Below are positions 8,737 through 17,309 of a stretch of DNA of 64,000 nt, one piece after another; positions within the stretch are counted from its first letter, which is position 1, and each line of letters begins with the position of its first letter. The notes beneath the pieces were generated by a model. It did no database searches. It was not told the DNA's origin and worked only from the letters and a program-made list of their open reading frames with translations. The translations under genes were made by a program, and so were the position numbers. The stretch is from Microcystis aeruginosa FD4 (GTDB lineage: Bacteria > Cyanobacteriota > Cyanobacteriia > Cyanobacteriales > Microcystaceae): the NCBI RefSeq assembly GCF_009792235.1, contig NZ_CP046973.1:3038001-3102000 (forward strand), written 5' to 3'.

Positions 8737-8769
8737 AAAAGGCACTCCCGCGAGGGGGTGCTTTTTTGT
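8737..8769 (+). terminator. Rho-independent terminator after the TonB-like gene
   Basis: AAAAGGCAC and GTGCTTTT form a stem across CTCCCGCGAGGGG, followed by a run of six T. It lies 90 bp past the stop, after a tandem TTATCAG stretch (8660-8695). Confidence 0.75.
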
Positions 8770-8826
8770 TTCTTTCAGAGAAGAGGCCAGAATCTAGGGA
8801 TAATGGGGGATAATCAGGCTAATTGA

Positions 8827-9201
8827 TTAAGCTTCGCTGGTGCGGCGAATACCTTCGTCGAGAATGAAGAACTGAGGGTTAAGAGAAGCCAACGGCTCTC
8901 GCAGCTTTTCAATTTCGGCAGCGGGAGCGTGAACTTCTAGGCGAATAATCTTGGCGATTTTGAGAACTTCGTCTAACAGTTCCCCAACGTTTTGCAGGTG
9001 AGCAAGAACTGCGGAGGCATCGACGTAACCCTCGCGGCAATGAACAATATTGCCGCTAAAGGAAAAAGCATAATGGATACAGCCATCTTCGGTGCGGGTT
9101 CTCTCAACGAACTTGGGTCCTAGTTCCTTAAACGCAGCAATTTTTCCTTCTGGTACTTCAAAGTAGGGTACGAGGGTACAGCAAGTATCGAGTTTGAACA
9201 T
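8827..9201 (-). CDS. Antibiotic biosynthesis monooxygenase (ABM)-fold protein
   Basis: A 124-residue soluble protein. It resembles the dimeric ABM/quinol monooxygenase fold: an N-terminal strand (CCTLVPYFEVPEGK), a helix FKELGPKFVERTRTEDGCIH, then YAFSFSGNIVHCREGYVDAS and a helix LAHLQNVGELLDEVLKIAKI. The pattern GCIHYxF matches the family's G-x-x-x-Y strand. The C-terminus adds a second half-domain (RLEVHAPAAEIEKLREPL). Substrate and activity are unknown, and these folds also serve as non-enzymatic binding proteins. It is preceded by a good AGGAGAAT ribosome-binding site. Confidence 0.6.
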   Translation of the reverse strand: MFKLDTCCTLVPYFEVPEGKIAAFKELGPKFVERTRTEDGCIHYAFSFSGNIVHCREGYVDASAVLAHLQNVGELLDEVLKIAKIIRLEVHAPAAEIEKLREPLASLNPQFFILDEGIRRTSEA

Positions 9202-9302
9202 CAGATTCTCCTTTTAGGTAGGTGGGTGGAATTAAATATAAGATGAACGTAGGTTGGGGTGAAGCCTTGTAAGCCTCCCTTTTCCCCATCTCCCACTCTA
9301 TT

Positions 9303-11747
9303 TTAATTTGACTGCCATAATTGCCAAGCTTTAACGAGATTTCCCCCCATCAAGGCAGCCACTGCATTTAAAGTCTTAATTTCCTCACTATCGGGATTTA
9401 ATTGTCTAGCTTTATCTAAGACTTTTTGGGCTGCTTGCGGTTGCCAATCGTAGAGATAAATAAAACCTTGATAAGCATAATGATAGGGATTATAGGGGTC
9501 AATTTTAATCATTTCCTCCGTGGCTTTTATGGCCCCTGCCACATCCTGTTGTAGTACCTTAGAAATTGCTAATCCGTAGGCTAAAGATAATTTATCGGGG
9601 GGATTTTGTTGCTGTAAACGATAGGAAAAGACCTTGTCTGCTTGCAGCACATAATCCTGAATCAAATCGTATTGATTGATACGATTAGTTAACTCAAAAA
9701 TTGGTTCAATACCCGTTAATCCTTGCCCAATATTAGCAGACTTTAAGCGCAATTGGGTCACTAAATCTAATTGGGGCGTTGCTAAATTGGCAACTTGAGG
9801 ATCGATGGTAATTTCAGCATTAGTTTTAATCGGATAGGTTTCGCCAGTTTCCCGATTGAGATAGACAGCAGATAAGCGATAAACTCCGGGGGTTGCTGCC
9901 GACTGCATGGCGGTTTTTTCAGTAACTTCAAAACCCTTTTGTTGCTCTTCTGGAGTTAATTTTTCTGCCATTAATCCCCCCATAGCAATACCGTGATCGT
10001 GCATCCAATAATCCTTACCGTCCACTTCTTGCCAAGTTAAAATTACTATCCCTGACTTTAATTGTTGCCAGTCTCCTGCCCATTTGTAAACCACGGGAAT
10101 GGGTTGATTAGGAGAGGCTTTTTCAGCAATGGCAATCTCTCTTAATTCCACCTGTTTTGACCCATTTTCAAGGGGTTTAACCGTGACGGAGGGGGAGATT
10201 TTACTGTGTAGGGACAGGGTGCTATCATCCGGTAGCTGCCAAGTTTTCTCTACTTGGAAATCTAGCCCAGTGGCGACTCGATTAACAATTTTTTTCTGGA
10301 CATCGGGGACGGAACCCTGTTCACCAGTTTTAGTTAAAAACCAATCTAAAGAATTGACATCCTTTTCTATATCTTCTTCCCTAACTCCCACCTGTCTCCC
10401 AGCAACCTGGGAATTATGTTTACCACCGTAGAAAGAGAAGGTATGTTGATTTAATTCGGGGGTGGAAGGTAAAACCCCTAGGGTACTGCGAAGATAGGGA
10501 GAATCGGCTAGAATCTCTTTAACTACTTCTTCGTGCTGCCAACCAGTTTTTAAATAGGGATGGTGTTGTAATTCGGGACTGAAAACGTTAGTAATTATAT
10601 CTCCCCCCAAGGGGAATAAATTTAAGCTGGTGAGGATAGCGGCAATAGTTATCGTTCCCCAACGGATACTGGGGGCAAAACGACCGCGCCAAGATAATAA
10701 ACCAACGGATAAAATTAAGGATAAAGTCGGTAAAAGCGGCAAAATATAACGAGCATCTTTATTGATATTGAGGGATGATAATAGGTATCCCCCCAGCAGA
10801 AAAACTCCTAACCAAATCCACACAGGACGATTAACCTTATCTTCGGTTTTTCTATGGCGTAAGGAGATTAATAATCCCACCAGGGGAACTAATAACAACA
10901 CCCAAGAAAGAAAATAGGGTAAAACTTGGGCGTAAAATGTCCATGCGTCTGGACTGGTAAGAGGGGGATCTCCCTCCAAAATCGCCGAATCTACCGTGGC
11001 ACGTTTGCCCGCAGTTAACATTAATAACCAATTCGTCCGATACCAGGGAAACATTAACAATGCTGCCGTCAAAAAACTCAGCATTAATTGCGCTAGATTA
11101 CCCCAACGTTTTCGCCAGAGATTTTCGCCCAATACCCACAAAATCGGCAAAAAGAGGAAAAATAGGGCGGTTTGTTTGACTAACATCCCTAAACCGAAAG
11201 AAATCCCCAAAGCGATCGCTTTTAGCCAGCCCTGCCCACTAAATCGCCACCATGTCAAGCAGAAGTAAGAAAACGTTACAATTGCCGCTAAGGGAAAATC
11301 TAAGAGATATTCAAGGCGATAATAGTATAAACCGGGGAGAAATTGACAGATTAAGACCGCCCAGAGTGCTACAGTTCCATTAAAGAGGATAATTCCCAAT
11401 CCGTACACAGAAAAGAGCAGTAGGGCGCTATAGATGGCCATTACCCACATACCCGCGTTAAGGCTAATACCAAAGAGATTAAAGAAGGGAATCGTTAAAA
11501 GATAGGTTAAAGGGGGAATTTTCGGAGACATTAGCCATAAACCGCGCCACCAATCCCCATCAAACCAGCGCGGATTTTGGAAAGCTTGGGTATAGATAAT
11601 CCCACCGTTGAGATAATCGGCCTGATCCCAAGCTGGAATAGTATGATCGAGACTAAACCAGAATCTATCGACTAATATCCCCAATATCCACATAATAGTG
11701 ACAATAATTAATTCCTGTCTCCCATCTAGCGATCGCTTCAAAATCAC
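9303..11747 (-). CDS. GT39-type polyprenyl-phosphate-dependent membrane glycosyltransferase with C-terminal TPR-like tail
   Basis: 814 residues. The first ~390 contain about ten membrane segments with the early periplasmic-loop acidic motif PAWDQADYLNGG (family Asp used in GT39/PMT/ArnT enzymes) and WFDGDWWRGLW. Such enzymes transfer a sugar from a polyprenyl-phosphate carrier to protein, lipid or polysaccharide on the outer face. Residues ~430-640 form a periplasmic domain. The last ~130 residues have TPR-like helices (DPYNPYHYAYQGFIYLYDWQ, DKARQLNPDSEEIKTLNAVA). The acceptor cannot be told from sequence. It is divergent to zds, with 130 bp between. Confidence 0.75.
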   Translation of the reverse strand: MILKRSLDGRQELIIVTIMWILGILVDRFWFSLDHTIPAWDQADYLNGGIIYTQAFQNPRWFDGDWWRGLWLMSPKIPPLTYLLTIPFFNLFGISLNAGMWVMAIYSALLLFSVYGLGIILFNGTVALWAVLICQFLPGLYYYRLEYLLDFPLAAIVTFSYFCLTWWRFSGQGWLKAIALGISFGLGMLVKQTALFFLFLPILWVLGENLWRKRWGNLAQLMLSFLTAALLMFPWYRTNWLLMLTAGKRATVDSAILEGDPPLTSPDAWTFYAQVLPYFLSWVLLLVPLVGLLISLRHRKTEDKVNRPVWIWLGVFLLGGYLLSSLNINKDARYILPLLPTLSLILSVGLLSWRGRFAPSIRWGTITIAAILTSLNLFPLGGDIITNVFSPELQHHPYLKTGWQHEEVVKEILADSPYLRSTLGVLPSTPELNQHTFSFYGGKHNSQVAGRQVGVREEDIEKDVNSLDWFLTKTGEQGSVPDVQKKIVNRVATGLDFQVEKTWQLPDDSTLSLHSKISPSVTVKPLENGSKQVELREIAIAEKASPNQPIPVVYKWAGDWQQLKSGIVILTWQEVDGKDYWMHDHGIAMGGLMAEKLTPEEQQKGFEVTEKTAMQSAATPGVYRLSAVYLNRETGETYPIKTNAEITIDPQVANLATPQLDLVTQLRLKSANIGQGLTGIEPIFELTNRINQYDLIQDYVLQADKVFSYRLQQQNPPDKLSLAYGLAISKVLQQDVAGAIKATEEMIKIDPYNPYHYAYQGFIYLYDWQPQAAQKVLDKARQLNPDSEEIKTLNAVAALMGGNLVKAWQLWQSN

Positions 11748-11877
11748 TTCTCCCTAGTGCAACTCTCAATTATTCTGCCACGCTCTCAAGTACCCCTGAA
11801 AAAATCGCCCCCAAGAAACACCAGACCGATCGGGTAAAATAAAGATTTAGTGAAAAATTGTAACAGGAACTTGACAA

Positions 11878-13338
11878 ATGCGAGTGGTGATCGTTGGTGC
11901 AGGGTTAGCGGGAATGGCAACAGCTATCGATCTGGTCGATGCGGGCTGTACAGTAGAAATCTTAGAATCTCGTCCCTTTGTCGGGGGAAAAGTCGGTAGT
12001 TGGGTAGATGCGGACGGTAATCACATCGAGATGGGCTTGCACGTCTTTTTTGGCTGTTACTATAATCTTTTTGAGTTAATGAAAAAAGTGGGCGCTTTTC
12101 AATCCCTACTGCTCAAAGAACACACCCACACTTTTATCAACGAAGGGGGAAACATCGGCGAATTAGACTTTCGTTTCGCCGCAGGTGCGCCTTTTAACGG
12201 TTTAAAAGCCTTTTTTACCTCCTCCCAACTCTCGGCAGCCGATAAAATCTTTAATTCTCTAGCATTAGGTACAAGTCCCATCGTCCGCGGTCTGATAGAC
12301 TTCCAAGGAGCGATGAAAACGATTCGGGATCTGGACTCGATTAGTTTTGCCGATTGGTTTCGTAGCCATGGTGGTAATCAAGGCAGTTTAAAAAAAATGT
12401 GGAATCCGATCGCCTATGCGTTAGGATTTATCGATACGGAAAATATCTCGGCCCGTTGTATGCTGACGATTTTCCAATTTTTTGCCGCTAAAACCGAAGC
12501 TTCCGTCCTGCGGATGTTGGAAGGTTCCCCCCACGAATACCTGCATAAACCGATTATTAACTATCTGGAGGCCCGGGGTGCCAAAATCTCTACCCGTCGT
12601 CAGGTGCGGGAAATTCTCTATTCTGGAGAGGGCGAAAATCTGCAAGTTAATGGCATGATCGTCGCTAACGGAGAAACCACAGAAACTATCACCGCAGATG
12701 CCTATGTTTGCGCTGGTGATGTCCCCGGTATTCAGCGTCTTATTCCCCAAGATTGGCGAAAAATGCCGATTTTTGACAATATTTTCCGACTAGAAGCCGT
12801 TCCCGTCGCTACGGTACAATTGCGTTTTGACGGTTGGGTGACGGAGTTAAATGATGCCGAAAAACGGCGACAACTGCAAAAAGCGGTGGGAATTGACAAT
12901 CTTTTGTACACCCACCAAGCGGATTTTTCCTGTTTTGCAGATCTTGCTCTCACCAGTCCTAGGGATTATTATCGCCCCGGAGAAGGTTCTTTATTACAGT
13001 TAGTTTTAACCCCCGCGGATCCTTTTATTAAAGCTAAAAATGAAGATATTGCCCAGCAGGTTTTAGCGCAGGTCCATAAGTTATTTCCCTCCTCGCGGGA
13101 GTTAAAGATGACTTGGTTTAGCGTGGTGAAATTGGCCCAGAGTCTCTATCGGGAAGCACCGGGGATGGATGTCTATCGTCCCTCGCAAGCGACTCCTATT
13201 GCTAACTTTTTTCTTGCTGGTAGTTATACCCAACAGGATTACATTGATAGCATGGAAGGAGCCACTTTATCCGGTAAACAGGCAGCCAAGGCAATCTTAC
13301 AACAGGCCGAGCGCTGGAAATCTTTAGCCACGGTTTGA
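11878..13338 (+). CDS. zds: 9,9'-di-cis-zeta-carotene desaturase
   Basis: Carotenoid synthesis enzyme that converts zeta-carotene to (pro)lycopene in the poly-cis pathway of cyanobacteria and plants. It is a 486-residue flavoprotein. The N-terminal FAD dinucleotide fold reads VVIVGAGLAGMATAIDL followed by ESRPFVGGKVGSW. The plant/cyanobacterial signature GLHVFFGCYYNLFELMKKVG separates it from phytoene desaturase. A C-terminal FAD-binding block, GSYTQQDYIDSMEGATLSG, is intact. The ATG at 11878 places the Gly-rich loop at residue 6, as expected. A hairpin at 13349-13378 follows the stop. Confidence 0.95.
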   Translation: MRVVIVGAGLAGMATAIDLVDAGCTVEILESRPFVGGKVGSWVDADGNHIEMGLHVFFGCYYNLFELMKKVGAFQSLLLKEHTHTFINEGGNIGELDFRFAAGAPFNGLKAFFTSSQLSAADKIFNSLALGTSPIVRGLIDFQGAMKTIRDLDSISFADWFRSHGGNQGSLKKMWNPIAYALGFIDTENISARCMLTIFQFFAAKTEASVLRMLEGSPHEYLHKPIINYLEARGAKISTRRQVREILYSGEGENLQVNGMIVANGETTETITADAYVCAGDVPGIQRLIPQDWRKMPIFDNIFRLEAVPVATVQLRFDGWVTELNDAEKRRQLQKAVGIDNLLYTHQADFSCFADLALTSPRDYYRPGEGSLLQLVLTPADPFIKAKNEDIAQQVLAQVHKLFPSSRELKMTWFSVVKLAQSLYREAPGMDVYRPSQATPIANFFLAGSYTQQDYIDSMEGATLSGKQAAKAILQQAERWKSLATV

Positions 13339-13348
13339 GCAAACAGTA

Positions 13349-13378
13349 GGCAATCTCGTCCCTTGAGAAGGGATTGCC
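13349..13378 (+). terminator. Hairpin downstream of zds, possible terminator
   Basis: GGCAATC and GATTGCC pair around CCCTTGAGAAGGG. There is no T-run after it, so it is either an atypical terminator or an mRNA-end stabiliser. Confidence 0.4.
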
Positions 13379-13510
13379 CCTCAGGCCAAGCTATACAAAA
13401 AAGACCGATCAAGCTAGACTCGTAAAAAGATCACTCCATCTAGAAGGCTTACCCTAGACTGGAAAGAATGTCGGAAAAATCTCGTCAGAAATTAGGAGTC
13501 AATCGAGTTT

Positions 13511-14206
13511 ATGCCAGAGCTTGCTGTACCATTAGAGCTTGATTTCACCAGCGAAACCTATAAATCAGCCTATAGTCGCATTAATGCCATCGTTATTGAA
13601 GGCGAACACGAGGCCAATAGCAATTATATTCAATTAGCAGACATCCTCGCCGATCACAAAGAAGAGTTACACCGTCTGGCAAAAATGGAAAACCGTCACA
13701 TGAAAGGTTTTCAAGCTTGCGGCCAAAATTTGCAAATCACTCCTGACATGGATTATGCCAAAGAATTCTTTTCCTCTCTGCACAATAACTTCCAAATTGC
13801 CTACGCAGAAGGTAAAGTTGTCACCTGTTTATTAATCCAATCTTTGATTATCGAAGCTTTTGCGATCGCTGCCTATAATATTTATATTCCCGTTGCTGAT
13901 CCTTTTGCCCGTAAAATTACTGAAGGCGTAGTTAAAGACGAATATTTACATCTCAATTTTGGCGAAGAATGGCTAAAAGCGAACTTTGAAACCGCTAAAG
14001 AGGAATTAGAAGCGGCAAATCGCACTAATCTACCCATTGTCTGGAGAATGCTCAATCAAGTCGAGGATGATGCTCGCATCCTCGGTATGGAAAAAGAGGC
14101 CCTCGTGGAAGACTTTATGATTAGCTACGGGGAAGCGTTAAGCAATATTGGTTTCAGCACCCGTGATATCATGCGGATGTCTGCCTACGGATTAACTGCT
14201 GTCTAA
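13511..14206 (+). CDS. ado: Aldehyde-deformylating oxygenase (alkane synthase)
   Basis: A ferritin-like di-iron enzyme that converts fatty aldehydes to alkanes/alkenes plus formate, using O2 and reduced ferredoxin. Its 231 residues match the usual length. All metal ligands are visible in order: the Glu of IEGEHEAN, ExxH in MENRHMKGF, the Glu of LIIEAFAIAAYN and ExxH in DEYLHLNFGEEW. Its partner AAR, which supplies the aldehyde, is at 15738 on the same strand. The two are normally neighbours but are separated here by a TnpB element. The start has a GGAG-type site (AGGAGTCAATCGAGTTT) upstream. A terminator follows the gene. Confidence 0.95.
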   Translation: MPELAVPLELDFTSETYKSAYSRINAIVIEGEHEANSNYIQLADILADHKEELHRLAKMENRHMKGFQACGQNLQITPDMDYAKEFFSSLHNNFQIAYAEGKVVTCLLIQSLIIEAFAIAAYNIYIPVADPFARKITEGVVKDEYLHLNFGEEWLKANFETAKEELEAANRTNLPIVWRMLNQVEDDARILGMEKEALVEDFMISYGEALSNIGFSTRDIMRMSAYGLTAV

Positions 14207-14241
14207 AGCTTGAGCATCGAGATTTCTTTTTTTCCCCTGCT

Positions 14242-14266
14242 GCCGCTCAACACAGAGCGGCTCTTT
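14242..14266 (+). terminator. Rho-independent terminator after ado
   Basis: GCCGCT-CAACACAG-AGCGGC followed by TCTTTT. It implies that at least part of ado transcription ends before the TnpB insertion. Confidence 0.7.
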
Positions 14267-14326
14267 TGTGTATTATATTTAAGAGTCTTAACGATTTCTT
14301 AGCAATATCCTCATTTTTATCTTAAG

Positions 14327-14372
14327 TGTCGGGTGAAGACCCTCAGTTTCACTGACGGGATGAAACCCGACC
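14327..14372. other. Unassigned hairpin between ado and tnpB
   Basis: CGGGT and ACCCG enclose an inner stem built from CCCTCAGT and ACTGACGGG. It lies outside the inferred left end of the IS element, or at its edge. It could be a second IS structure, a leftover of an older insertion or part of a small RNA. I do not recognise it. Confidence 0.35.
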
Positions 14373-14407
14373 AGTATAAAAAAGCGAAGCACGATTGAAT
14401 CCTTGAC

Positions 14408-15704
14408 AATTTTGTGCGGATGCGTTAGCCTAAAAATAGTTGTTTGAGGTCGATAAACAATGATTGTCTTAGAAATGAAAGCCGTGGTCAAACCAAGTCA
14501 ATGTTCTGCCATTGATGAGGCTATTCGTACAGTACAATTCATCAGAAACAAAGCATTAAGGCTTTGGATGGATGCCAAGAGAGAAGACAAAATCGATAAA
14601 TATTCTCTCAATAAATATTGTGCAGTTCTCGCCAAACAGTTCAAGTTTGTTGATACTCTAAATTCTACGGCTAGACAAGCATCAGCCGAACGGGCATGGT
14701 CAGCTATTGCTCGTTTCTATGACAATTGTAAGAAAAAAATAAAAGGTAAAAAGGGTTATCCTAAGTTTCAGAAAAATAATCGTTCTGTGGAATACAAAAA
14801 CTCTGGTTGGAAACTATCGGAGGATAGAAAGAAAATAACTTTCACCGATAAGAAAAATATTGGCACAGTTAAACTAAAAGGAACTAGAGACTTAAACTTT
14901 TACCCTATCGACCAAATTAAACGAGTTAGGATTGTTAAACGAGCGGATGGTTATTATGTCCAATTCTGTCTTAGCGTTGATATTCGGGAATATGCGAAAC
15001 CCCTAGAACCAACAAAAAGATGTGTGGGATTGGATGTAGGTTTAAAAGTTTTCTATGCTAACAGCGATGGAGAAACGGTAGAAATACCCCAATACTATCG
15101 CCAGGCAGAAAAAAGATTAAACCGTCTGAATCGGAAAAAATCTAAAAAGTTTAGAAAAGGTCAACCCCAATCAAACAACTATCAAAGGGCCAGAAAGAGG
15201 TATGCTAGAAAGCATTTAAGAGTAAGTAGGCAACGTAAAGGCTTTGTCGCAAAAGAGGCATTGCGCGTCATTAAATCTAACGATTTCATCGCTTACGAAA
15301 ACTTAAATATTCAGGGCATGGTAAAAAACTCTAGACTAGCTAAATCTATCAATGATATGGCTTGGTCAACTTTTCGGCAATGGTTAGAATATTTTGGTTT
15401 TAAATATGGTAAGGCTACGGTAGCAGTAGCCCCCCATAACACCAGTCAAAACTGTTCTAATTGTGATCAAAAAGTACCTAAATCTCTATCTACGAGAACC
15501 CATGTTTGTCCCCATTGTGGCTATGTAGAAGATAGAGATATTAACGCCGCTATCAATATTCTCAAAAAGGGACTAAGTACGGTAGGGCATACCGGAACTC
15601 ACGCTTGGGGAGAGATTTCCTCTGATTTGGTTGGACAAGTCCTGTCAGATTAAGAAAACTCGTTGAACCAAGAATCCCTCGCATGAGTGCGATGGGATTG
15701 TCAA
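14408..15704 (+). mobile_element. IS200/IS605-group element carrying only tnpB
   Basis: The inferred left cleavage site is TTGAC at 14403-14407. The right end follows the imperfect hairpin ATCCCTCGCATGAGTGCGAT (15674-15693) and ends at TCAA (15701-15704). Single-strand transposons of this group have such subterminal hairpins, insert after a short target and make no duplication. tnpA is absent, so movement needs a TnpA in trans. The exact left boundary is inference. Confidence 0.65.
14460..15653 (+). CDS. tnpB: RNA-guided endonuclease TnpB
   Basis: A 397-residue transposon-encoded nuclease of the Cas12 ancestor family. TnpB proteins use a guide RNA overlapping the 3' end of the element to cut donor joints. 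An N-terminal RNA-binding region (VQFIRNKALRLWMDAK) leads to a RuvC nuclease with all three acidic positions: GLDVGLKVF, IAYENLNIQGM and the Asp in EDRDINAAINIL. The four-Cys zinc ribbon NCSNC and CPHCGY precedes the last Asp. The length is complete and no frameshift is seen, so it looks active. The guide RNA would be encoded at about 15500-15704, by analogy with other TnpB loci. Confidence 0.9.
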   Translation: MIVLEMKAVVKPSQCSAIDEAIRTVQFIRNKALRLWMDAKREDKIDKYSLNKYCAVLAKQFKFVDTLNSTARQASAERAWSAIARFYDNCKKKIKGKKGYPKFQKNNRSVEYKNSGWKLSEDRKKITFTDKKNIGTVKLKGTRDLNFYPIDQIKRVRIVKRADGYYVQFCLSVDIREYAKPLEPTKRCVGLDVGLKVFYANSDGETVEIPQYYRQAEKRLNRLNRKKSKKFRKGQPQSNNYQRARKRYARKHLRVSRQRKGFVAKEALRVIKSNDFIAYENLNIQGMVKNSRLAKSINDMAWSTFRQWLEYFGFKYGKATVAVAPHNTSQNCSNCDQKVPKSLSTRTHVCPHCGYVEDRDINAAINILKKGLSTVGHTGTHAWGEISSDLVGQVLSD

Positions 15705-15737
15705 CTAGTGCCATCTAGTCTAACGAAAGAACAATCA

Positions 15738-16757
15738 ATGTTTGGTCTTATAGGTCATCTTACCAGTTTAGAACACGCCCAATCGGTCGCCGACGATCTA
15801 GGTTATCCTGAATATGCTAACCGGGGATTAGATTTTTGGTGTGCTGCTCCCCCGCAAATTGTCGATGATTTTCATGTCACCAGCATCACGGGGCAAACCA
15901 TCACGGGTAAATACATCGAATCCTGTTTTTTACCGGAGATGTTGTCGAATCGTTGGGTAAAGTCTGCTATTCGTAAGGTGCTAAATGCCATGGCACTCGC
16001 TCAAAAAAGTGATATCAACATCACCGCACTCGGCGGTTTTTCTTCAATTATTTTCGAGGAGTTTAATCTCAAAGATAATCGACAGGTGCGGAATATCGAG
16101 CTAGATTTTGGCCGTTTCACCACTGGTAATACCCACACCGCTTACGTCATCTGCACTCAGGTGGAAACCCTCGCTGAAAAAATGGGCATCGATTTAGCTC
16201 AATCTACCGTCGTGGTTTGTGGGTCCACCGGAGATATCGGCAGTGCCGTTTGTCGTTGGTTAAATGAAAAGACCGATACAAAAGAACTAATCTATGTGGC
16301 ACGCAATCAAGAGCGTTTACAATCCCTCCAAGAGGAGTTAGCACGCGGTAAAATTCTCCCCCTAGAGGAGGCTTTACCCCTGGCTGATATCATTGTTTGG
16401 GTGGCTAGTATGCCTAAAGGGGTGGAAATTGATCTAGATAAACTCAAGCGCCCCTGCATTATTATTGATGGTGGTTATCCGAAAAATTTAGGCATGGTAT
16501 TAAATGCCCCCGATGTTTCGGTGATTAAGGGCGGTATTGTCGAGCATTCCCTCGATATTGACTGGAAAATTATGAAAATTGTCAATATGGATATTCCCTC
16601 TCGTCAAATGTTTGCCTGTTTTGCTGAGGCGATTTTATTGGAGTTGGAGGGTTGGCAAACTAATTTTTCCTGGGGACGCAATCAAATTACCGTCCCTAAA
16701 ATGGAACGAATCGGCGCAGCTTCCCGCAAACACGGGTTTCAACCTTTGTTATTTTAA
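15738..16757 (+). CDS. aar: Long-chain acyl-ACP reductase
   Basis: Reduces acyl-ACP to fatty aldehyde with NADPH, feeding ADO. About 339 residues, the usual length. The nucleotide-binding loop is VVVCGSTGDIGSAVCRWL, and the conserved Cys expected to carry the acyl thioester lies in QMFACFAEAILLELEGW. The frame extends upstream through the IS right end to 15687, but the ATG at 15738 starts MFGLIGHLTSLEHAQ, the family N-terminus. It sits 33 bp after the TnpB element, so its native promoter or read-through from ado has been displaced. Confidence 0.95.
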   Translation: MFGLIGHLTSLEHAQSVADDLGYPEYANRGLDFWCAAPPQIVDDFHVTSITGQTITGKYIESCFLPEMLSNRWVKSAIRKVLNAMALAQKSDINITALGGFSSIIFEEFNLKDNRQVRNIELDFGRFTTGNTHTAYVICTQVETLAEKMGIDLAQSTVVVCGSTGDIGSAVCRWLNEKTDTKELIYVARNQERLQSLQEELARGKILPLEEALPLADIIVWVASMPKGVEIDLDKLKRPCIIIDGGYPKNLGMVLNAPDVSVIKGGIVEHSLDIDWKIMKIVNMDIPSRQMFACFAEAILLELEGWQTNFSWGRNQITVPKMERIGAASRKHGFQPLLF

Positions 16758-17110
16758 TTAATATCCCCAACCCCCCACCGACCACGGAATTAGAAGTTTT
16801 AGGCGACAAATAATTAGGAGTGAGCGCTTGACTTTGGCGGCGGCTTGGGTTATGATTGTCTTATAATGGGATGGTCGTGTCAAACACTAAATGCTTAGAT
16901 TACCATTATGAATAAACTCTTTTAAAAATATTATCCCAAAATCTGCCGACAAAAGCAAGCAAAATTTCGCCATCAATTGTTAAGTTTTGTTAAGAAAATC
17001 CTAAGAGTGGCAAGGAAGAGAACTCCCTTAACAGATCAGTCCGATTTCTTTGATAGTTTCTCAGGGCTTTTTGGGGAATTATAGAGATGTGGGCCTGATT
17101 TTTAGCTTTC
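16758..17110. other. Intergenic stretch with a promoter but no recognised gene
   Basis: The spacer between aar and the MITE at 17111 has no convincing frame. It contains the promoter at 16828-16856 and a loose inverted pair GTTAAG/CTTAAC (16979-17032). A small RNA is possible, but no terminator-like stem with a T-run is seen. Confidence 0.45.
16828..16856 (+). promoter_or_regulatory. Strong sigma70-type promoter with no obvious gene
   Basis: TTGACT at 16828-16833 and TATGAT at 16851-16856 are separated by exactly 17 bp. The nearest start codon downstream on this strand is at 17310, beyond a MITE, so the original target may be a small RNA or a gene lost to insertion. Confidence 0.5.
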
Positions 17111-17282
17111 TAAGTAGTCGTGCAAAATTAATTTCCTAGTCGAGACTCCGAGACAGGAGTCAGGAGACGGGAGACAGCTATTAGGGATCGGATTTGAGTT
17201 TTCAGTTCACTGTTTACTGATCACAGCAGAAGTCTGACGGAGTAGTGGCTTAGATGTGTAATTAATTGTGCTTAGATACTTA
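17111..17282. mobile_element. MITE, TAAGTA-ended family, copy 1
   Basis: The ends TAAGTAGTCGTGCAAAATTA and, read inward from the right, TAAGTATCTAAGCACAATTA are imperfect inverted repeats. A copy in the opposite orientation is at 51814-51918. The interior holds GGAGTCA- and TTTACTGATCAC-type tandem units. The right end covers the GTG at 17268, which is why the ATG at 17310 is preferred for the next gene. Confidence 0.65.
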
Positions 17283-17309
17283 GCAAAGACGACAAAACCA
17301 CTAAACCCT

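Noticed and set aside
13349..13378. REP element copies after zds
   Set aside because: The palindrome resembles a terminator-type hairpin and does not match the GGGCGAAT family in the window.
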